Source of the DNA: Kurthia populi
GTDB lineage: Bacteria; Bacillota; Bacilli; Bacillales_A; Planococcaceae
NCBI RefSeq assembly: GCF_042686175.1
Contig: NZ_JBHUOR010000023.1
Span: forward strand, 1-64,000
Direction of reading: 5' to 3'
DNA length: 64,000 bases
This document shows positions 60,519-64,000 of this stretch, piece after piece. Below the pieces are notes generated by a model. It was not told where the DNA came from. It ran no database searches and saw only the letters and a program-made list of their open reading frames with translations. Numbering within the stretch: position 1 is the first letter of the stretch; every line of letters begins with the position of its first letter. A program made the translations under genes and the position numbers.

Positions 60519-61121
60519 ATGTACGTTATGTCTCAAAATGGCTGGGTTGAAGTAATTTGCGGCAGTATGTTCTCTGGAAAATCGGAAGAACTGATCCGCC
60601 GTGTGCGCCGCGCCCAATTCGCAAAACAAAAGATTGCGGTATTCAAACCGAAGATTGACAATCGCTACAGCGAGGAAGCGGTCGTAAGTCACAACGGTAC
60701 GACAGTTATTGCACATCCAATCGAAAAAACAGAGGAAATGTGGTCTTATATTGATGATGAGTACGATTTAATCGCCATCGATGAAGCACAATTTTTCGGA
60801 GAAGATATTATCGAAACGGTTCAAAAACTTGCAGATCACGGCTTCCGTGTTATCTTAGCTGGTTTAGACCAAGACTTTAAAGGGGTTCCATTCGGGCCAA
60901 TGCCATTCTTAATGGCGATTGCGGAGCAAGTAACGAAACTACAAGCAGTATGTAGCGTTTGTGGGTCACCTGCAAGCCGTACACAGCGCTTAATTAATGG
61001 TGAGCCTGCGAAAGCAGATGATCCCGTTATTTTAGTAGGTGCTTCAGAAGCCTACGAGCCACGTTGTCGTCATCATCACTATGTACCAACCGGTGCAACG
61101 CAATTAGATGAAGTAAAATAA
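60519..61121 (+). CDS. tdk: Thymidine kinase
   Basis: A 200-aa type II thymidine kinase: P-loop GSMFSGKSEELIRRVR at about 15-30, IAIDEAQFFGEDII with the catalytic Glu, a lasso region, and zinc cysteines in CSVCGSPASRTQRL plus a late Cys-His (PRCRHHHYVP). It salvages thymidine. AAGGGAG is 11 nt before ATG 60519. Order rpmE-tdk-prfA is as in B. subtilis. Confidence 0.95.
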   Translation: MYVMSQNGWVEVICGSMFSGKSEELIRRVRRAQFAKQKIAVFKPKIDNRYSEEAVVSHNGTTVIAHPIEKTEEMWSYIDDEYDLIAIDEAQFFGEDIIETVQKLADHGFRVILAGLDQDFKGVPFGPMPFLMAIAEQVTKLQAVCSVCGSPASRTQRLINGEPAKADDPVILVGASEAYEPRCRHHHYVPTGATQLDEVK

Positions 61122-61170
61122 TGACCTAAAAAGACGCTTTCGTAGTAAAATGAAGAAAGTGCAATTTTTG

Positions 61171-61200
61171 AAAAGAGTAGCATGTGTTACTCTTTTTCTT
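61171..61200 (+). terminator. Terminator after tdk
   Basis: AAAAGAGTA and TACTCTTTT arms around GCATGTGT, with a following T-rich stretch. Confidence 0.82.
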
Positions 61201-61277
61201 TATACTAATTGAGGAAGTAATTTAACTTTAATGAAAAATAAATAATAGATAGAACAGAAAGGAATAGGTGAAAGTAT

Positions 61278-62357
61278 ATGTTTGATCGCCTACAAGCAGT
61301 AGAAGACCGTTATGAACGTTTAAACGAGCTTCTTAGTGACCCAGATATCGTATCTGACTCAAAAAAATTAGCCCAATTTTCAAAGGAACAATCGGATATT
61401 CAAGAAACCGTAACTGTTTATCGTGAATATAAATCAATTAAAGAACAAATCCAAGATGCGAAAGATTTAATTGATATGGAAGATGATCCTGAAATGAAGG
61501 AAATGGCACAAGAGGAATTAAAAGAACTTGAAGTGCAAATTCCTGATTTAGAAGAAAAAATGAAAATTTTATTAATTCCAAAGGACCCGAATGATGGTAA
61601 AAACATTATCATGGAAATTCGTGGTGCAGCGGGTGGCGACGAGGCGGCTTTATTCGCAAACTCACTATTCCGTATGTACAGCAAATATGCTGAAACACAA
61701 GGTTGGAGAACAGAAATCGTTTCTGCTAACCCTACTGAGCTTGGTGGTTATAAAGAAATCGTTATTATGATTTCAGGTAGCGACGTTTACTCTAAATTAA
61801 AATATGAAAGTGGCGCACACCGCGTACAACGTGTTCCGGAAACAGAATCACAAGGTCGCGTGCACACATCTACAGCAACGGTTGTTGTAATGCCAGAAGC
61901 TGCTGAAGTTGAACTTGATTTACAAGATAAAGATATCCGCGTTGATATTTATCATGCATCAGGTGCCGGTGGTCAGCACGTCAACAAAACGGCATCAGCT
62001 GTTCGTATGACACATATTCCAACAGGCGTTGTTGTTGCAATGCAAGATGAACGTTCACAACTTAAAAACCGTGAAAAAGCGATGAAAATCCTTCGCGCAC
62101 GTGTTTACGATAAATTACAACAAGAAGAACAATCAAAATACGATGCAGAACGTAAATCAGCTGTTGGTACAGGTGACCGTTCAGAACGTATTCGTACGTA
62201 CAACTATCCACAAAACCGCGTAACGGATCACCGTATCGGATTAACAATCCAAAAATTAGACCAAATTATTGACGGTAAACTAGATGACGTTATCGATGCA
62301 TTAATTATGGAAGAACAAGCTAAAAAATTGGATGCTCTAAATGAACAACGATTCTAA
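61278..62357 (+). CDS. prfA: Peptide chain release factor 1
   Basis: A 359-aa class I release factor. The GGQ catalytic motif is in YHASGAGGQHVNKTASAVR (about residue 235). The codon-reading PxT tripeptide is PET in VQRVPETESQGRVHTS (about 188-190), the RF1 (UAA/UAG) position. The N-terminal coiled coil is complete. The last 17 bases overlap prmC, which methylates the GGQ glutamine. Confidence 0.96.
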   Translation: MFDRLQAVEDRYERLNELLSDPDIVSDSKKLAQFSKEQSDIQETVTVYREYKSIKEQIQDAKDLIDMEDDPEMKEMAQEELKELEVQIPDLEEKMKILLIPKDPNDGKNIIMEIRGAAGGDEAALFANSLFRMYSKYAETQGWRTEIVSANPTELGGYKEIVIMISGSDVYSKLKYESGAHRVQRVPETESQGRVHTSTATVVVMPEAAEVELDLQDKDIRVDIYHASGAGGQHVNKTASAVRMTHIPTGVVVAMQDERSQLKNREKAMKILRARVYDKLQQEEQSKYDAERKSAVGTGDRSERIRTYNYPQNRVTDHRIGLTIQKLDQIIDGKLDDVIDALIMEEQAKKLDALNEQRF

Positions 62358-63204
62358 GCGAGTTTTTGAGGCCCTTGATTGGGCTTCTTCTATTTTAGAG
62401 GAAGCAAATTGTGAGACGCGTGTCGGTCAGCTGCTGATGCAGTATGTGTTGGATGTGGATTATACGCATTTAGTGATGGCGATGCAAGATGAGGTAGCGA
62501 CGGCTGACCTTCAAAAATTTGAAGAGGCTGTGCATACACATATTGGTGGTATGCCTGTACAGTACATTACACATCATGAGGAATTTTACGGTCGTTCATT
62601 TTATGTCGATGAAAATGTCTTAATTCCACGTCCGGAAACGGAGGAGCTTGTTCATTATTCATTGCAGCGTATGCGTAAATTATTTGGTCATGATGATATT
62701 CAGGTGGCAGATATCGGCACAGGCAGTGGTGCGATTGCGATTTCAATGAAGAAAGAATGTGCGAAGCTTCATGTGACAGCAACGGATATTTCAGCGGCAG
62801 CACTAGCGGTAGCGAAGCGTAACGCTGAGGCACTAGAGGCGGATATTCAGTTTCTAGAAGGGGATTTAACGGCGCCGATTGCACATCAAAAATGGGATGT
62901 TGTATTGTCGAATCCACCTTATATCGCACAGTCAGAAGTGGCTGTCATGGATGATTCCGTCATTAAGCATGAGCCACATACTGCATTATTTGCAGAGGAA
63001 GATGGATTGATTTTATATCGTAAGCTAGCAGAGAATCTACCAGCACTGATGAATCGACCTGGACTAATTGGCGTTGAGATTGGCTATCTACAAGGGAATG
63101 CAGTAGCCGGCTTCTTCCGTCAGCATGTTGAACATGCAAAAGTCGAAGTTGTGAAAGATATGTTTGGGCAGGACCGTATGGTATTTTGCGAATTAACTAA
63201 GTAA
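62341..63204 (+). CDS. prmC: Protein-(glutamine-N5) methyltransferase for release factors, PrmC
   Basis: A 287-aa SAM-dependent methyltransferase: N-terminal helical release-factor-binding domain, VADIGTGSGAIAISM (SAM loop near residue 123) and the catalytic NPPY in VVLSNPPYIAQSEV near 190. It methylates the GGQ Gln of RF1/RF2. The overlap with prfA means co-translation of enzyme and substrate. Confidence 0.95.
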   Translation: MNNDSKRVFEALDWASSILEEANCETRVGQLLMQYVLDVDYTHLVMAMQDEVATADLQKFEEAVHTHIGGMPVQYITHHEEFYGRSFYVDENVLIPRPETEELVHYSLQRMRKLFGHDDIQVADIGTGSGAIAISMKKECAKLHVTATDISAAALAVAKRNAEALEADIQFLEGDLTAPIAHQKWDVVLSNPPYIAQSEVAVMDDSVIKHEPHTALFAEEDGLILYRKLAENLPALMNRPGLIGVEIGYLQGNAVAGFFRQHVEHAKVEVVKDMFGQDRMVFCELTK

Positions 63205-63220
63205 GTGAGGAATCAACAAC

Positions 63221-64000
63221 ATGGAAACGAAACGAGTAATCGTAGATGGCGTAACAGAAGACCCTGCTTTTGACGAGGCAGTGGCGTTATTAAAAGCAGG
63301 CGAGGTTGTCGCATTTCCAACCGAGACCGTGTATGGCCTTGGTGGTATTGCGACGAATGATGCGGCCGTAACCGCAATTTATGCTGCGAAGGGTCGTCCG
63401 TCGGATAATCCGCTAATCGTGCATATTGGCGCCTTTGACCAACTGGAGCGTTATGTTGATAACATTTCAGAAAAGGCGAAAAAATGTATGGATGCATTTT
63501 GGCCGGGTCCATTAACGGTCATTTGTCATGTGAAGCCTGGTGCGCTATCTGAAAAAGTAACAGCTGGTCTTGATACAGTAGGCATTCGTATGCCAAATCA
63601 TCCTGTTGCCTTACGATTATTACGACAATTGGATGAACCAGTGGCTGCGCCAAGTGCCAACACAAGTGGGAAACCAAGTCCGACCGAGGGCGTTCATGTT
63701 GAGGAAGACTTAACAGGTCGCATTCCACTGATTTTAGATGGCGGTGCGACAGGCATTGGTGTGGAATCAACGGTTATCGATTTAACACTTAATCCCCCAA
63801 CGATTTTACGTCCGGGCGGTATTACGAAAGAAATGTTCGAAGCGGTCATTGGCCCCGTCAATGAGCCAACGCATATCGAGCAAAAAGCCGGTGCCCCTAA
63901 AGCGCCAGGTATGAAATATACCCATTACGCGCCAGATGCACCTGTGCTTTTAATCGATAACGATGAAGTAGCAGTAAAAGAGGCACTAGCAGCGCTTCAT
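63221..64000 (+). CDS. ywlC: L-threonylcarbamoyladenylate synthase (TsaC/Sua5, YwlC), 3' end cut off
   Basis: An open frame from ATG 63221 (GTGAGG upstream) continues for 260 codons to the window edge without stop. YrdC domain features: VVAFPTETVYGLGG near residue 30, AAKGRPSDNPLIVHI (KxR motif with SxN), FWPGPLTVI, VGIRMPNHPVAL and APSANTSGKPSPT. A Sua5 C-terminal domain begins after PGMKYTHYAPDAPV. It makes threonylcarbamoyl-AMP for tRNA t6A37. Full Sua5 proteins have about 340-350 residues, so roughly 85 residues are missing. Confidence 0.94.
   Translation, partial: METKRVIVDGVTEDPAFDEAVALLKAGEVVAFPTETVYGLGGIATNDAAVTAIYAAKGRPSDNPLIVHIGAFDQLERYVDNISEKAKKCMDAFWPGPLTVICHVKPGALSEKVTAGLDTVGIRMPNHPVALRLLRQLDEPVAAPSANTSGKPSPTEGVHVEEDLTGRIPLILDGGATGIGVESTVIDLTLNPPTILRPGGITKEMFEAVIGPVNEPTHIEQKAGAPKAPGMKYTHYAPDAPVLLIDNDEVAVKEALAALH

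Overview
The window reads as chromosome from a low-GC, spore-forming member of the Bacillales. Gene order follows the Bacillus subtilis ywd-ywf-ywh-ywi-ywj-ywk-ywl region closely: ung-ywdI-ywdK, hemQ-lipL, ywfO-ywgA, ywhB-ywhD, ywiB-argS, fadF-acdA-rpoE-pyrG, spo0F-fbaA-tal-murA-glpX-rho-rpmE-tdk-prfA-prmC-ywlC. A spo0F gene, bacillithiol genes (bshB2/yojF), lipL and coproheme-type hemQ all fit Bacillales. Protein style and an IcmF/cobalamin block suggest Planococcaceae (Solibacillus/Lysinibacillus-like). That genus guess is inference. No rRNA, tRNA, CRISPR or prophage was seen.

Layout. 1-5.2 kb: queT under a preQ1-I riboswitch, a three-gene TrpXYZ-type ABC importer, and ilvA. 5.4-12.5 kb: a UvrD/YjcD-type helicase with a small partner, bshB2-yojF, a CorA-like protein and pdxK, with two decayed IS3 derivatives in the convergent gaps. 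12.7-20 kb: DUF4230-ung-Cys-rich peptide-ywdI-ywdK, a degenerate HAD protein behind a Fur-like box, hemQ, lipL, DUF1450, ywfO, ywgA. 20-26.6 kb: a VmlR-like antibiotic-resistance ABC-F gene behind a complete-looking ribosome-sensing attenuator, ywhB, ywhD, a membrane GGDEF protein, ywiB-argS. 26.7-28.7 kb: a tnpB-only IS200/IS605-type element next to a doubly truncated SIS gene.

28.9-37.3 kb is a single cobalamin-riboswitch operon for corrinoid uptake and salvage: btuF-btuC-btuD::cbiZ-cbiB-cobD-cobU-cobS-cobC-(cobU-like)-pduO, with start/stop overlaps at most junctions. No cobT or de novo corrin genes are present. The next block (37.6-45.7 kb: fadF, a thiolase, an acyl-CoA dehydrogenase, fused isobutyryl-CoA mutase icmF) uses that cofactor: PduO makes adenosylcobalamin and IcmF consumes it. 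A FadR-like operator lies between the -35 and -10 of fadF.

45.7-64 kb is core genome: rpoE (delta), pyrG behind a GGGC-start attenuator of the CTP-sensing kind, then a four-gene ABC-2 exporter cassette and about 700 bp of gene-free DNA interrupting the usual pyrG-ywjG link. The gene-free stretch holds a MITE-like element with 20-bp inverted ends and 13-bp flanking direct repeats. Then ywjG, spo0F, central-carbon genes, murA, rho, rpmE, tdk, prfA-prmC and a ywlC cut by the window end.

The most distinctive non-gene signal is a set of repeats placed in intergenic gaps inside or beside rho-independent terminator stems. One family is an internally deleted IS3 with a nested palindromic repeat. The other is a double-hairpin AAAAGAGGCT element. 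Uninterrupted terminators with similar stems also occur in the window.
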